Of a stretch of 64,000 bases of DNA, positions 1 to 8,504 are shown piece after piece. Source of the stretch: JACNJF01 sp050288105 (lineage in GTDB: Bacteria; Pseudomonadota; Gammaproteobacteria; GCA-001735895); NCBI GenBank assembly GCA_050288105.1, contig JBNKDE010000004.1, positions 186,001-250,000 of the forward strand, read 5' to 3'. How positions within the stretch are numbered: the stretch's first letter is position 1; each line of letters starts with the position of its first letter. The notes under the pieces were generated by a model. The model was given only the letters and a program-made list of their open reading frames with translations. It did not search any database and was not told the DNA's origin. The position numbers were made by a program, and so were the translations under genes.

Positions 1-37
1 TCAGGGGGTGCCACCAGTAATTTTGTGGTGAATTCAT
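1..37 (-). CDS. possible 5' end of a divergent gene (partial, runs off the left edge)
   Basis: An ATG on the minus strand at 37-35 opens a frame that stays open for the 12 codons available (MNSPQNYWWHPL) before the window ends. No clear ribosome binding site precedes it. Its main support is context: it would be transcribed away from the thioesterase across the shared palindromic operator at 51-90, the usual layout for a TetR-type regulon. The product cannot be identified from 12 residues, and the frame could be chance. Confidence 0.25.
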   Translation of the reverse strand, partial: MNSPQNYWWHPL

Positions 38-50
38 AATTAGTCTCGCA

Positions 51-90
51 ACATACCGATCGGTATGTTATAATACCGACCAGTTGGTAT
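51..90. promoter_or_regulatory. twin palindromic operator overlapping a -10 box
   Basis: ACATACCGATCGGTATGT at 51-68 is a perfect 18-bp palindrome. A second, imperfect copy (ATACCGACC / AGTTGGTAT, 7 of 9 positions symmetric) lies at 73-90. The two centres are 22 bp apart, about two helical turns, so two dimers would bind the same face. A perfect -10 hexamer TATAAT (69-74) sits between and partly within them, with only a weak -35. Bound protein would therefore block the promoter of the downstream thioesterase. Size and symmetry are typical of TetR-family operators; the regulator is not in the window. Confidence 0.6.
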
Positions 91-165
91 GTCAACAGTT
101 TAGTTCTTCAACTCTAATAGTTTTTACTTGAATTACAGGTGAACAGCACGATGCAGGAGCAGCCG

Positions 166-582
166 ATGAAAGCCATTTTCAGTACCGATATGCCTGTCCG
201 ATGGGGCGATCTGGATGCCTTCAACCATGTCAATAACACGATTTACCTGCGTTATATGGAAGAAGCCAGAATCCAGTTATTACGCGAGATGGGGCATTCA
301 CTAGATGATCCGGAACAGGGGCCCGTGGTAATCAACCTGCAGTGCAGTTTTATCCAGCCGGTTGTCTACCCCGATACCCTGAGCATTGAATGTTATGCCG
401 CAGAGCCTGGTAATTCGAGCTTTATGACCTATTACAAGCTGTATAGCCAGCAACAGCAGAGCTACGTGTGCGAAGGCTCGGCCAAGGTGGTCTGGATCAA
501 TAAAACCACTGGTCGCTCAACCCAGCTACCTGCTGACCTACGTCAGCTGATCGAGCAGCAACAAATGCCACATAGCAACTAA
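166..582 (+). CDS. acyl-CoA thioesterase, hotdog fold (4HBT/YbgC-like)
   Basis: Predicted to hydrolyse acyl-CoA thioesters in the cytoplasm. The protein begins FSTDMPVRWGDLDAFNHVNN, the catalytic-loop signature of the 4-hydroxybenzoyl-CoA thioesterase/YbgC group (Asp in WGDLDAFNHVN), followed by the long hotdog helix YLRYMEEARIQLLREMG. At about 138 residues it has the usual single-domain length. I chose ATG 166 because AGGAG lies six bases upstream; ATG 151 (with AGGTGA) and GTG 139 are in-frame alternatives giving up to 147 residues. The gene follows the twin palindromic operator, suggesting repression by a TetR-type fatty-acid or aromatic regulator. Its stop overlaps the rapA stop (CTAA). 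The substrate cannot be told from sequence. Confidence 0.8.
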   Translation: MKAIFSTDMPVRWGDLDAFNHVNNTIYLRYMEEARIQLLREMGHSLDDPEQGPVVINLQCSFIQPVVYPDTLSIECYAAEPGNSSFMTYYKLYSQQQQSYVCEGSAKVVWINKTTGRSTQLPADLRQLIEQQQMPHSN

Positions 583-3482
583 ACAGCCACCAGCACCCGC
601 ACCGCATCCAGCCGCAGGTTGGCCTGTGCGATCTGCTGTTCGACCTGGAGCAGTTGCTGGCGGAAAAAATCTACCTCTTCATCGCGCACATTGGGGTTAA
701 TCGTCTGCAGCGCCTGTAGTCTTTCAATCTCCCTGTTTAGCGCCTGTTGTGCAGCCTTTTGCGCCTGCTCAAGCTTAGCCGGCATCGCTTCGGCTGCGTT
801 TGCCTCAGCTTTGTTAAGCAACTTCTTGATGATGTCTTCGCGCGATTTAATCACCTTAATAGAGGTATCTATATCGACAAACTGGGCCGTTTTAGCAATC
901 ACATCGGGAGTCAGGTTGTGCTGGTGTAACTGTCCGTTTTCATCAATACACAAGCGCATCAAATTGTCTGGCAGATAACGCTGCGCCTGCGCGCCCTTGA
1001 CATCAGCAATCTCCAGCCGGAAGAAACAGTCCAGTATTAATGTACCCGGATTGGCAGCACGATACTTTATCGCCAGCAATGCGGTATTCCCCAGCTCACT
1101 ACTCAGCACCATATCCAGTAACGTACGTACAAACGGGTGTTCCCAGGTCAGGAAGCGCACGTCTTCGTTCGCCAGTGCCACCGCTCGATCATAGGTTACC
1201 GTCATCCCATCATCCGGCAACCCGGGTATTTTCGAGATCATGGTATTGGTGGGTTTCAGCACCCAGCAGCCTGGGCTTCGAATCTCGTAACTGATACCGT
1301 AACAGTCATATAGTGATTCAATGAATCGCGCCAGATCCAGCTTCAGGTACAGCTTTTCAGCCTGCTCCCGCAGTTCAGCAGCGCGTGCCGGACGGCAGGA
1401 GTTATATTCCAGCAGGCGGTCGCGCCCCTGCTGTACCTGCAGATTAAGTGCATCATGCAATTCAAAACTACGCTGATAGAAGTCAGCATGATCCCTGTCT
1501 CCATCAAAAAGGCACTGCAGCAATTCATGATGCATTTGCATATAGACATTATGTCCCGCTGGACAGGTTTGCTCGAAGGCATTTAATCCCTGATGCAACC
1601 AGTTCAGCATCACCTGCTGTGCAGTATTCGCAAGATAGGGTACGTGGATCTGGATTGAGCTCATTTGCCCGATACGATCCAGTCGGCCGATACGCTGCTC
1701 CAGCAGGTCCGGGTTAGCTGGCAGGTCAAACATGACCATCTGGTGCGCAAACTGAAAGTTTCTGCCTTCCGAACCAATCTCGGAACAGATTAAGGCAGGT
1801 GCCCCGGTTTCTCTATCCGCAAACCAGGCTGCTGCACGATCCCGCTCCACCAGGCTTAACCCTTCATGGAATGCTGCCAGCGCAATGCCGGTTTTATCCT
1901 TAACGGCCTGCACCAGCGACAGTACCGTTTCTGCACTGGAGCAAATCACCAGCACCTTCAAGGCACGATTTTCCTGCAGAAAGCGGCACAGCCAGTCAAC
2001 GCGCGGATCGATTGTGGTCCACTTCTGTGCATTCTGACTCAATGCCCTTAACACAATCTCTGGAGACAGTAACCACTGGGTGTCACCTTCTTCGCGATTT
2101 TCACGCAGCTCATGATAAAGCTCCAGATACACCGCTGGGCACTCCAGCGCATAACTGTTTAACTGGCGCGCAGGAAAGCCCTGCACAACATGCCGAGTGT
2201 TACGAAACAGTACGCGACCAGGTCCATGTCGATCCAGCAAATGTTCTACCAGTTGCTGACGCGCCTGCTCAGCAAGCTCTTCATCTTCGTCTTGCATCAA
2301 CTCGATTTGCTGCTGATTATCGCCCTCGCTTACCGTTTTCTGCAGTTGCTGCATTTGATCTGAATTTAGCGCCTCACCCTGCAGCAATGCTTCCACAATA
2401 TCGGCCACAGGCTTGTAATTGACCTCATCCGCAATGAAGTGTTCCAGATCGACAAAACGGTCAGGGTCAAGCAGGCGTAAGCGCGCAAAATGACTTTCCT
2501 TACCTAACTGTTCAGGTGTTGCGGTAAGCAACAGCACGGAGGGTATGGTGTTAGCCAGCTGTTCAACCAACTGGTACTCGATACTGGGGTGATCAGCCTC
2601 CCACACCAGATGATGCGCCTCATCCACCACCAGCATATCCCAGTCACCCGCAAGTGACTGGGCAAAACGTTGAGGATTTTGAACCAGGAACTCCAGGCTG
2701 CATAACACTAACTGTTCGCTGAAAAAAGGATTCTCCAGAGAGCTTGCGGATAGTTCATGGTCTTCTCCATCCAGCGCATTGCAACGTGCCTCATCGAATA
2801 TGCTGAAAAGCAGGTTAAAGCGTCGCATCATCTCGACCAGCCACTGATGCAGGAGACTTTCTGGCACAACAACCAGCACCCGGTTTGCGCGTTCGTTGAG
2901 TAACTGCTGATGAATAATCAGTCCCGCCTCTATGGTCTTACCCAGGCCCACCTCGTCTGCCAGCAACACACGCGGTGCAAATCGACTGGCAACTTCATGT
3001 GCAATATACAGCTGGTGGTCGATCAGGCTGGTTCGACAGCCAGTTAAACCCTGCAGACTGGACTGGGTTAACAGACTACTGATCTTTTGCGTACGAGCAC
3101 GCAGTTCAAACCATTTGTTTTTATCCACCTGTCCATTCAACAACCGTTGCAGCGGATGGTTTAATTTCAGGAAGTTACTCAGCTTTCCTTCACTCAGGCG
3201 TACTGGTTGTCCTGATTGATCGACACAATGGTAATACAGCAGGTCTGACTTTGACTCAACTTCCAGGACCTTGAGTTCGCGATTATCCTGATCGGTAATC
3301 TGGTCGCCAACAGCAAACATAACGCGCGATAAGGGGGCGCTATGCTTGGCATACATCCTGGTTTCACCAGTAGCCGGGAAGATGATACTAACGGTACGGA
3401 ATTCGACTTCAAGTACCAGCCCTATACCCAGATGTAACTCACCCGCGCTGACCCAGCGCTGCCCTACCGCAAATTGATGCAT
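579..3482 (-). CDS. rapA: RNA polymerase-associated ATPase RapA (HepA)
   Basis: Swi2/Snf2-type ATPase that binds RNA polymerase and helps recycle it. At 967 residues it matches the usual full-length RapA (968 in E. coli). An N-terminal Tudor-like region (residues 1-110) precedes the ATPase. Walker A reads DEVGLGKT with the lysine at residue 182, the DEAH box is at 287-290, and the helicase C lobe carries GSEGRNFQFAHQMVMFDLP and QRIGRLDRIGQ. The Rap-specific C-terminal half follows and ends in a coiled coil (about 890-960). Upstream on the minus strand, TATAAT (3515-3520) could be its -10. It converges on the thioesterase with overlapping stop codons. Confidence 0.96.
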   Translation of the reverse strand: MHQFAVGQRWVSAGELHLGIGLVLEVEFRTVSIIFPATGETRMYAKHSAPLSRVMFAVGDQITDQDNRELKVLEVESKSDLLYYHCVDQSGQPVRLSEGKLSNFLKLNHPLQRLLNGQVDKNKWFELRARTQKISSLLTQSSLQGLTGCRTSLIDHQLYIAHEVASRFAPRVLLADEVGLGKTIEAGLIIHQQLLNERANRVLVVVPESLLHQWLVEMMRRFNLLFSIFDEARCNALDGEDHELSASSLENPFFSEQLVLCSLEFLVQNPQRFAQSLAGDWDMLVVDEAHHLVWEADHPSIEYQLVEQLANTIPSVLLLTATPEQLGKESHFARLRLLDPDRFVDLEHFIADEVNYKPVADIVEALLQGEALNSDQMQQLQKTVSEGDNQQQIELMQDEDEELAEQARQQLVEHLLDRHGPGRVLFRNTRHVVQGFPARQLNSYALECPAVYLELYHELRENREEGDTQWLLSPEIVLRALSQNAQKWTTIDPRVDWLCRFLQENRALKVLVICSSAETVLSLVQAVKDKTGIALAAFHEGLSLVERDRAAAWFADRETGAPALICSEIGSEGRNFQFAHQMVMFDLPANPDLLEQRIGRLDRIGQMSSIQIHVPYLANTAQQVMLNWLHQGLNAFEQTCPAGHNVYMQMHHELLQCLFDGDRDHADFYQRSFELHDALNLQVQQGRDRLLEYNSCRPARAAELREQAEKLYLKLDLARFIESLYDCYGISYEIRSPGCWVLKPTNTMISKIPGLPDDGMTVTYDRAVALANEDVRFLTWEHPFVRTLLDMVLSSELGNTALLAIKYRAANPGTLILDCFFRLEIADVKGAQAQRYLPDNLMRLCIDENGQLHQHNLTPDVIAKTAQFVDIDTSIKVIKSREDIIKKLLNKAEANAAEAMPAKLEQAQKAAQQALNREIERLQALQTINPNVRDEEVDFFRQQLLQVEQQIAQANLRLDAVRVLVAV

Positions 3483-3891
3483 TTTTGATCAAATTAAATT
3501 TAAAAAGGACGGGCATTATACAGACACCCTATAAGATGAAAACCATGCACTATCGCAAAGCCTTCAAAATATAATGCTGTAGAGCTTTAACTAGCAGGTG
3601 CAACAAATTGATTATGCTTAATATTTAGGTTAGTCTCTGACACCATATTGGTCCCGGTATTTATCAACATCCTGTTCAACCAATACGAAATGACATGACG
3701 ATCATACGTCATTCATGTCGATTGCATGAAAAAGGCTTTGAAGTTTACCCAACTTCGTCTTTCAAACCTGGCACCACAGTTGCTTCGAATTGTGAGATAA
3801 AATGACTTCTTTTCATGCCTCAGTTAAACAATAATATATTTATAGCTGTTCAGGGAAGCATGGCCACAATCATTATAAATTGAGATTCTGT
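3483..3891. other. gene-free divergent region between rapA and the GGDEF-EAL gene
   Basis: About 400 bp with no convincing gene. It holds the probable rapA promoter (minus-strand TATAAT, 3515-3520), a plus-strand TATAAT at 3570-3575 without a good -35, and a hairpin at 3690-3716 (ATGAC-ATGACG, loop ATCATA, CGTCAT-TCAT, one bulged base) with no following T-run. A seven-codon open frame, ATG 3860 to TGA 3883 (MATIIIN), preceded by GGGA, ends just upstream of the next gene and could be a leader peptide; support for translation is weak. Confidence 0.5.
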
Positions 3892-6822
3892 ATGGGCCAG
3901 ATGGCAACACTTAAATACGTGCAACAGCATGATGCGAGAAATCCCCGCTGGCTGATCATCGCGCGTATTTTAACGGTAACCGCCATTGTCAGTGCCCTGC
4001 TCACTGTTCTATTTTATCTGCACCAGAAACAGAACCTGGAGATTTCGCGTCAGCAGGAGCATCAAAAAGATCTCCAGTTAATCCATACCTTGACCAGCAA
4101 ATCGGGCCTGCAGCTGCAAAAGTTTTTTACCCTGTTTTCGTCACTGGATGGTGTCAGTAAAGCTTTGCGTGCGGGCAATGGCAAGCAGATCCAGCGCCTT
4201 CTTGATGAGCATCTGAAGCGGATGCAGTTCGACTGGAATATCGATCTCGCTGCGCTGTATTCTGTCAACAACGAAAAAATAGCTGCATGGTCTTCGCATC
4301 CGTTGGATGATGCGCTGAATGAAAAAATCCTCAACTGGGTAGCAATGAGTAATGAATCACTTGGGGAAATTAAGGCGATCAGCTGCCAGAAAACCTGTAG
4401 CCAGTATCTGATTGCACCCTTACCCGAAGAAATCGGAGGCCAGTCGGTAATGGTGCTATCCGTTTCACTGATTGAGATACTCGATCAATTTCACCAGGCC
4501 ACATCTAAAACGATTGGTATTCTGGTCACTCCGCAAGACCGGGAAAACTCGAACAATATACTGATTAATAACTGGGGACTTGCACTTTACAGCCTGACGC
4601 AGGCAGGCAGGTATGAGTCTATCCTGCATGGCTTTACGCGTGACTATATGCCGATCAAAGGGGTTGAACAGCACGTGCAGCGAAATATTCAACAGCAGTT
4701 TTTTGAACTCAGCCTGCACCCTCTGTCCAGCCACGAAGACAGTATACTGGTCATTATTCAGGATTTAAGTCATATCATCGATCGTATCCGCCACGAAACC
4801 CTGTTATTCGCCATGTCCGTATTTGCGGGCGTGTTATTGCTGATTCTGTCGCTGTACCTGGCACTGCGCCGATTTATTCCACGCGCCGGCTTTGAAATTC
4901 TGACGAGCGATCCCACCATCAGTAATTTTGACGCAACCGATATCGACATTACTGACATCGATAACCTGCACACCGAAAGCGATACCCCGCTGGATTTTGA
5001 CCTCACCAGCAACGACGAAATGCCGATCAGAGAACGCCTGGACCAGTTGCGTAAATATAACCAGCATATCAATAGAGAGCTTGCGCATCAGATGCAGATC
5101 CTGGGGCAGGAACGCGATCAGATCCAGAAAATCCTCGATAACACCCAGACCATCATTCTTACGCTGGATAAGGACGGCAAGATCACCTCAATCAATCGCT
5201 TTGGCGAGTCCATCACTGGCTACAGCAAGGAAGAAATTGCGGGTAAGAACTTTATTGATCTTTACCCTGATCAGGTCACCTACGCGCTGAATGACCTGCA
5301 TACCATGTCATCCGTCGCTGAAGGCACTCAGGAATCCTATCGCCATGAGGCGAGATTGCGTTGCAAGGATGGCAGAGAGCGATCAATTCTCTGGTTACAC
5401 TCCAGCCTGAGCAATGAGGACTCATCACAGCTGCTTTCCACCGGCCTCGATATTACTGAAAGTAAACAGCTGGAAAGAAACCTGAGCTGGCTCGCGGATC
5501 ACGACTCACTCACCGCGCTATACAACCGCAGGCGTTTTGAGCAGGAGCTGGAAGACGCGCTCGACTGGGCGAATCGACACGAGGTAATGGGGGCTCTGCT
5601 ATATATCGACCTGGATAATTTTAAGGACATTAACGATTCCTGTGGTCACCAGATTGGCGACATTATCCTGCGCAAGGTTGCCAGCACCCTGACCGCGCTG
5701 ACCAAGGATATTGACGCCTCAGCGCATCTAATCTGCGCCCGCCTCGGGGGTGATGAGTTTGCCATACTGCTGCGCAATATCGATGAAGAAAGTGCCAGCA
5801 TATTGAGTGGGCGCATCCTGGATAAGCTTTACCAGATCCGACATGAGGAAGAAAACTTTAAATTCCAGCTGACCTGCAGTATAGGCATTGCGACCTTCCC
5901 GGGTATTGAAACCAGCTCTACCGAACTGTTGACCAATGCCGATTTTGCAATGTACCAGGCCAAGCTGCTGGGACGAAACCAGTACTACCTGTTTAAAGAA
6001 GACGATAGCCATCGAGAGAAAATCAATCACCGCTTAATCTGGCGCGAGAAGATTGAATCTGCACTCAAGGAAGAGCGTTTTATCCTGTATTACCAGCCAA
6101 TTCTGAACATTCAGACACGTAAAATCTCGCATTATGAAACCCTGATCCGCATGCTGGATGATAACAATGAGTTAATCTCACCCAGTTTATTTATCAATGT
6201 GGCTGAACGGCTGGGCCTGATTCAGGAAATTGACCATTTCATACTCCGCTCTGCGATAAAAAAACAGGCTGAGTTGCTGCGCCAGGGATACGATATCAAG
6301 CTGGCCATCAACCTTTCCGGAAAGGCGTTTGACGACCCCGAACTTGCCAATATCGTGCATCAGGCGATCGATGAAAATAATGCACGCGCAGAAAACCTGA
6401 TCTTCGAGATCACTGAAACAGCCGCAGTAACCGATATTGTATCGGCGGAAAAAATCATGACCGAGATACAGTCACTGGGTTGCGAGTTTGCGCTGGATGA
6501 CTTCGGCGTAGGCTTTTCATCGTTTTATTATCTACGTGAGCTACCTGTTGAATACGTCAAGATTGATGGTTCCTTCATCAATGACCTGCCGTCCAATACT
6601 GACAATCAAATTCTGGTAAAGGCATTGAGCGAGGTCGCTATCGGATTTAACAAACTGTCAGTCGCTGAATTTGTTGACTCCCTGCAAACACTCAATATTC
6701 TCAGTGAAGCCAAGGTCAATTTTGCCCAGGGTTACTTTATTGGCAAACCCAGTGAATCAATTCCGGTCGACCCTCCCAACTTTCACCAGGCGTCCATCGC
6801 CGAAAACACGGCTTACGTGTAA
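3892..6822 (+). CDS. membrane-bound GGDEF-EAL c-di-GMP enzyme with PAS domain
   Basis: Cyclic-di-GMP synthesis and/or breakdown protein of the inner membrane. Order: first membrane helix (about residues 22-42), a periplasmic sensor region of about 260 residues, second helix (about 303-323), an Asp-rich linker, a coiled coil, a PAS domain (about 405-525), GGDEF (intact GGDEF at 619-623) and EAL. No RxxD inhibitory site lies five residues before GGDEF. The EAL domain keeps Glu749 (YETLIR), INLSG, EITETA, DDFG, VKIDG and AQGYFIGKP, so it looks catalytic. Start uncertain: TTG 3880, ATG 3892 (GAG seven bases upstream, chosen) and ATG 3901 are all in frame. bioD follows nine bases later, suggesting co-transcription. 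Confidence 0.93.
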   Translation: MGQMATLKYVQQHDARNPRWLIIARILTVTAIVSALLTVLFYLHQKQNLEISRQQEHQKDLQLIHTLTSKSGLQLQKFFTLFSSLDGVSKALRAGNGKQIQRLLDEHLKRMQFDWNIDLAALYSVNNEKIAAWSSHPLDDALNEKILNWVAMSNESLGEIKAISCQKTCSQYLIAPLPEEIGGQSVMVLSVSLIEILDQFHQATSKTIGILVTPQDRENSNNILINNWGLALYSLTQAGRYESILHGFTRDYMPIKGVEQHVQRNIQQQFFELSLHPLSSHEDSILVIIQDLSHIIDRIRHETLLFAMSVFAGVLLLILSLYLALRRFIPRAGFEILTSDPTISNFDATDIDITDIDNLHTESDTPLDFDLTSNDEMPIRERLDQLRKYNQHINRELAHQMQILGQERDQIQKILDNTQTIILTLDKDGKITSINRFGESITGYSKEEIAGKNFIDLYPDQVTYALNDLHTMSSVAEGTQESYRHEARLRCKDGRERSILWLHSSLSNEDSSQLLSTGLDITESKQLERNLSWLADHDSLTALYNRRRFEQELEDALDWANRHEVMGALLYIDLDNFKDINDSCGHQIGDIILRKVASTLTALTKDIDASAHLICARLGGDEFAILLRNIDEESASILSGRILDKLYQIRHEEENFKFQLTCSIGIATFPGIETSSTELLTNADFAMYQAKLLGRNQYYLFKEDDSHREKINHRLIWREKIESALKEERFILYYQPILNIQTRKISHYETLIRMLDDNNELISPSLFINVAERLGLIQEIDHFILRSAIKKQAELLRQGYDIKLAINLSGKAFDDPELANIVHQAIDENNARAENLIFEITETAAVTDIVSAEKIMTEIQSLGCEFALDDFGVGFSSFYYLRELPVEYVKIDGSFINDLPSNTDNQILVKALSEVAIGFNKLSVAEFVDSLQTLNILSEAKVNFAQGYFIGKPSESIPVDPPNFHQASIAENTAYV

Positions 6823-6831
6823 AACGCGGAT

Positions 6832-7485
6832 ATGTCTTCACCTGCTGCAGGATATTTTATTACAGGCTCCGATACCGATGTGGGTAAAACCTGGATCGCC
6901 TGTCAGCTCGTCAGGCAACTGAATGCCAGATACCCTTCCGTCAAGGTTCGCAAACCGGTCGAATCCGGTTGTGAAATCATCGCTGGAGCATATTTTCCTG
7001 CCGACGGCAATGGACTTTTTCTCGCCAATAATCAGCGCGAAAGCCTGGATATCATCACACCATTTCGCTTTCAGGCTGCACTCGCCCCGGACCGCGCTGC
7101 GAGCATGGAGAAGCAGTCTTTAACGCTGGATCAAATACAGGCCGCCTGCCTTAATCAGGTTAGTAAAGGGGACATACTACTGGTTGAAGGTGCCGGAGGT
7201 TTTTACTCCCCCCTGTGCAGCGATGGTCTGAATTCGGATTTAGCCCGACTGCTCGGGTTGAAGGTGGTTATCGTATGCGAAGATCGTCTGGGTGCGATAA
7301 ACCAGGCACTATTGACCATTACTGCGGTCAAACAGGAAGGCCTTCAGGTTCACGCCGTAATCCTGAACCAGAATAAAGCCCCGTTAAAAACCAGTCTGGA
7401 TAATTACCAGGACTTATCTCGACGATGCGATATTCCAGTTTATAGCTGTGCATTTCAATCTGAAATAAAGGGGCAGGTTGTATAA
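6832..7485 (+). CDS. bioD: dethiobiotin synthetase
   Basis: Catalyses the ATP-dependent closure of 7,8-diaminopelargonic acid to dethiobiotin, the penultimate step of biotin synthesis, in the cytoplasm. The P-loop reads GSDTDVGKTW near the N terminus, followed by RKPVESGCE (substrate-binding KPV.SG) and VEGAGGFYSPL (Mg/carboxylate motif). At 217 residues it has normal BioD length. It sits nine bases after the GGDEF-EAL gene and 16 bases before an unknown membrane protein, not in a bioBFHC cluster, and no other biotin gene is in the window. Confidence 0.93.
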   Translation: MSSPAAGYFITGSDTDVGKTWIACQLVRQLNARYPSVKVRKPVESGCEIIAGAYFPADGNGLFLANNQRESLDIITPFRFQAALAPDRAASMEKQSLTLDQIQAACLNQVSKGDILLVEGAGGFYSPLCSDGLNSDLARLLGLKVVIVCEDRLGAINQALLTITAVKQEGLQVHAVILNQNKAPLKTSLDNYQDLSRRCDIPVYSCAFQSEIKGQVV

Positions 7486-7501
7486 CAGAGAGGCGTAAGC
7501 C

Positions 7502-8032
7502 ATGATTAAATCTATCAATAAATGGGCATTTGTTGCGACTGGCATCATCTTTAATATCAGTGCCGCAATCATCACGCATTATTTTATTGGCATTAATGAT
7601 CAGCATTTAATGCAGCTGGACCGAAAGACAGCAGAATACGATACACTGATTCAGAGTCAGTGGCGCATCAAGACCGAAACCGACCGTAAGCAGGAATTTC
7701 TACTGCTGCTATTACATCAAAACAGCCTGCACAATGAACCCAAAACAATTTCATTTATTATTCAGCAACTAAACCAGTCTCTCTCCCTGCAACAACTGGG
7801 CGAGCAATCCATCGACGCTGACGCAACTATTGACTATGACACCATTATCGATACCAGCGAGCGCATCAGGCAACAGATCATTTCCCGTATTAACAATACC
7901 TATCTGGACAGATTAGTAGTGGAAGATAGCAAAGTCCCGCTTCAGGAAAGAAATTCCACGCTGTTTTCAATCGCTATTTTTTTACAGTTAACCGGGCTGA
8001 TCCTGGTATTGGCCAAGGATATCGGCAAGTAA
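7502..8032 (+). CDS. unknown protein with two membrane segments
   Basis: I do not recognise this 176-residue protein. A hydrophobic segment near the N terminus (residues 9-29, WAFVATGIIFNISAAIITHYF) and another at the very C terminus (about 152-171, FSIAIFLQLTGLILVLA) flank a polar, Gln- and Leu-rich region of about 120 residues that is probably helical and periplasmic. The layout resembles the sensor part of a membrane receptor with no output domain. It starts 16 bases after bioD behind a GAGAGGCG ribosome binding site and is probably in the same transcript as the GGDEF-EAL gene, so a signalling partnership is possible but unproven. It converges on the next gene. Confidence 0.65.
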   Translation: MIKSINKWAFVATGIIFNISAAIITHYFIGINDQHLMQLDRKTAEYDTLIQSQWRIKTETDRKQEFLLLLLHQNSLHNEPKTISFIIQQLNQSLSLQQLGEQSIDADATIDYDTIIDTSERIRQQIISRINNTYLDRLVVEDSKVPLQERNSTLFSIAIFLQLTGLILVLAKDIGK

Positions 8033-8052
8033 CCATAAACCAGGTACCCAGG

Positions 8053-8445
8053 TTAAGCGTGATCACCAAAGCGTTGTTGCAGGTAATGAATGATATCGGA
8101 TGATTCGTACATCCAGGCATCTTCTCCCTGATCACTGATTTTCAGGCAGGGCACCTGGATACGACCGCCCCCCTGCTCCAGCTCCTGGCGATAAGGACTA
8201 CCCAGCTGCACATTACGGATTTCCATAGGCAGGTTCAAACGACGCAGTGCACGTCGCGTCTTGATACAGAATGGGCAGGCGTACAGCTGGTACAGCGTCA
8301 TGGTTTGCAATGCCTGCTCAACCTGAGCCTGATGCTCCACAGAGCGCTGAACAGGTTTTGGACGAGTGATCCAGTCTATAAAGATAATCACCCTGCCAAG
8401 CCCTTCACGAAGTAATTTAATTAGCATAACCCGCACTCTAAACAA
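8053..8445 (-). CDS. glutaredoxin-like / GST N-terminal domain protein
   Basis: Thioredoxin-fold protein with the dithiol motif CPFC in LYACPFCIKTRRALRRLNL (about residues 56-75) and the cis-proline segment IQVPCLKI. The C-terminal ESSDIIHYLQQRFG resembles the ESxxIxxYL signature of glutathione S-transferase N-terminal domains. A region of about 50 residues before the fold contains a hydrophobic patch that may be a membrane-associated helix. Likely role: glutathione-dependent disulfide reduction. At 130 residues it lacks the all-helical GST C-terminal domain, so it is closer to a glutaredoxin than to a GST. It is followed downstream by the 3' end of an opposing gene. Confidence 0.75.
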   Translation of the reverse strand: MFRVRVMLIKLLREGLGRVIIFIDWITRPKPVQRSVEHQAQVEQALQTMTLYQLYACPFCIKTRRALRRLNLPMEIRNVQLGSPYRQELEQGGGRIQVPCLKISDQGEDAWMYESSDIIHYLQQRFGDHA

Positions 8446-8454
8446 TCGAAAACA

Positions 8455-8487
8455 TAATAAAAAAAGGGAGCAAAAGCTCCCTTTTAA
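8455..8487 (-). terminator. rho-independent terminator of fba
   Basis: On the minus strand a ten-bp perfect stem (AAAAGGGAGC / GCTCCCTTTT, 8462-8471 and 8476-8485) closes a four-base loop and is followed directly by a T-run (TTTTTTTATT). This is a textbook intrinsic terminator just after the fba stop. Confidence 0.9.
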
Positions 8488-8504
8488 TCAGATATTAACC
8501 CGAA

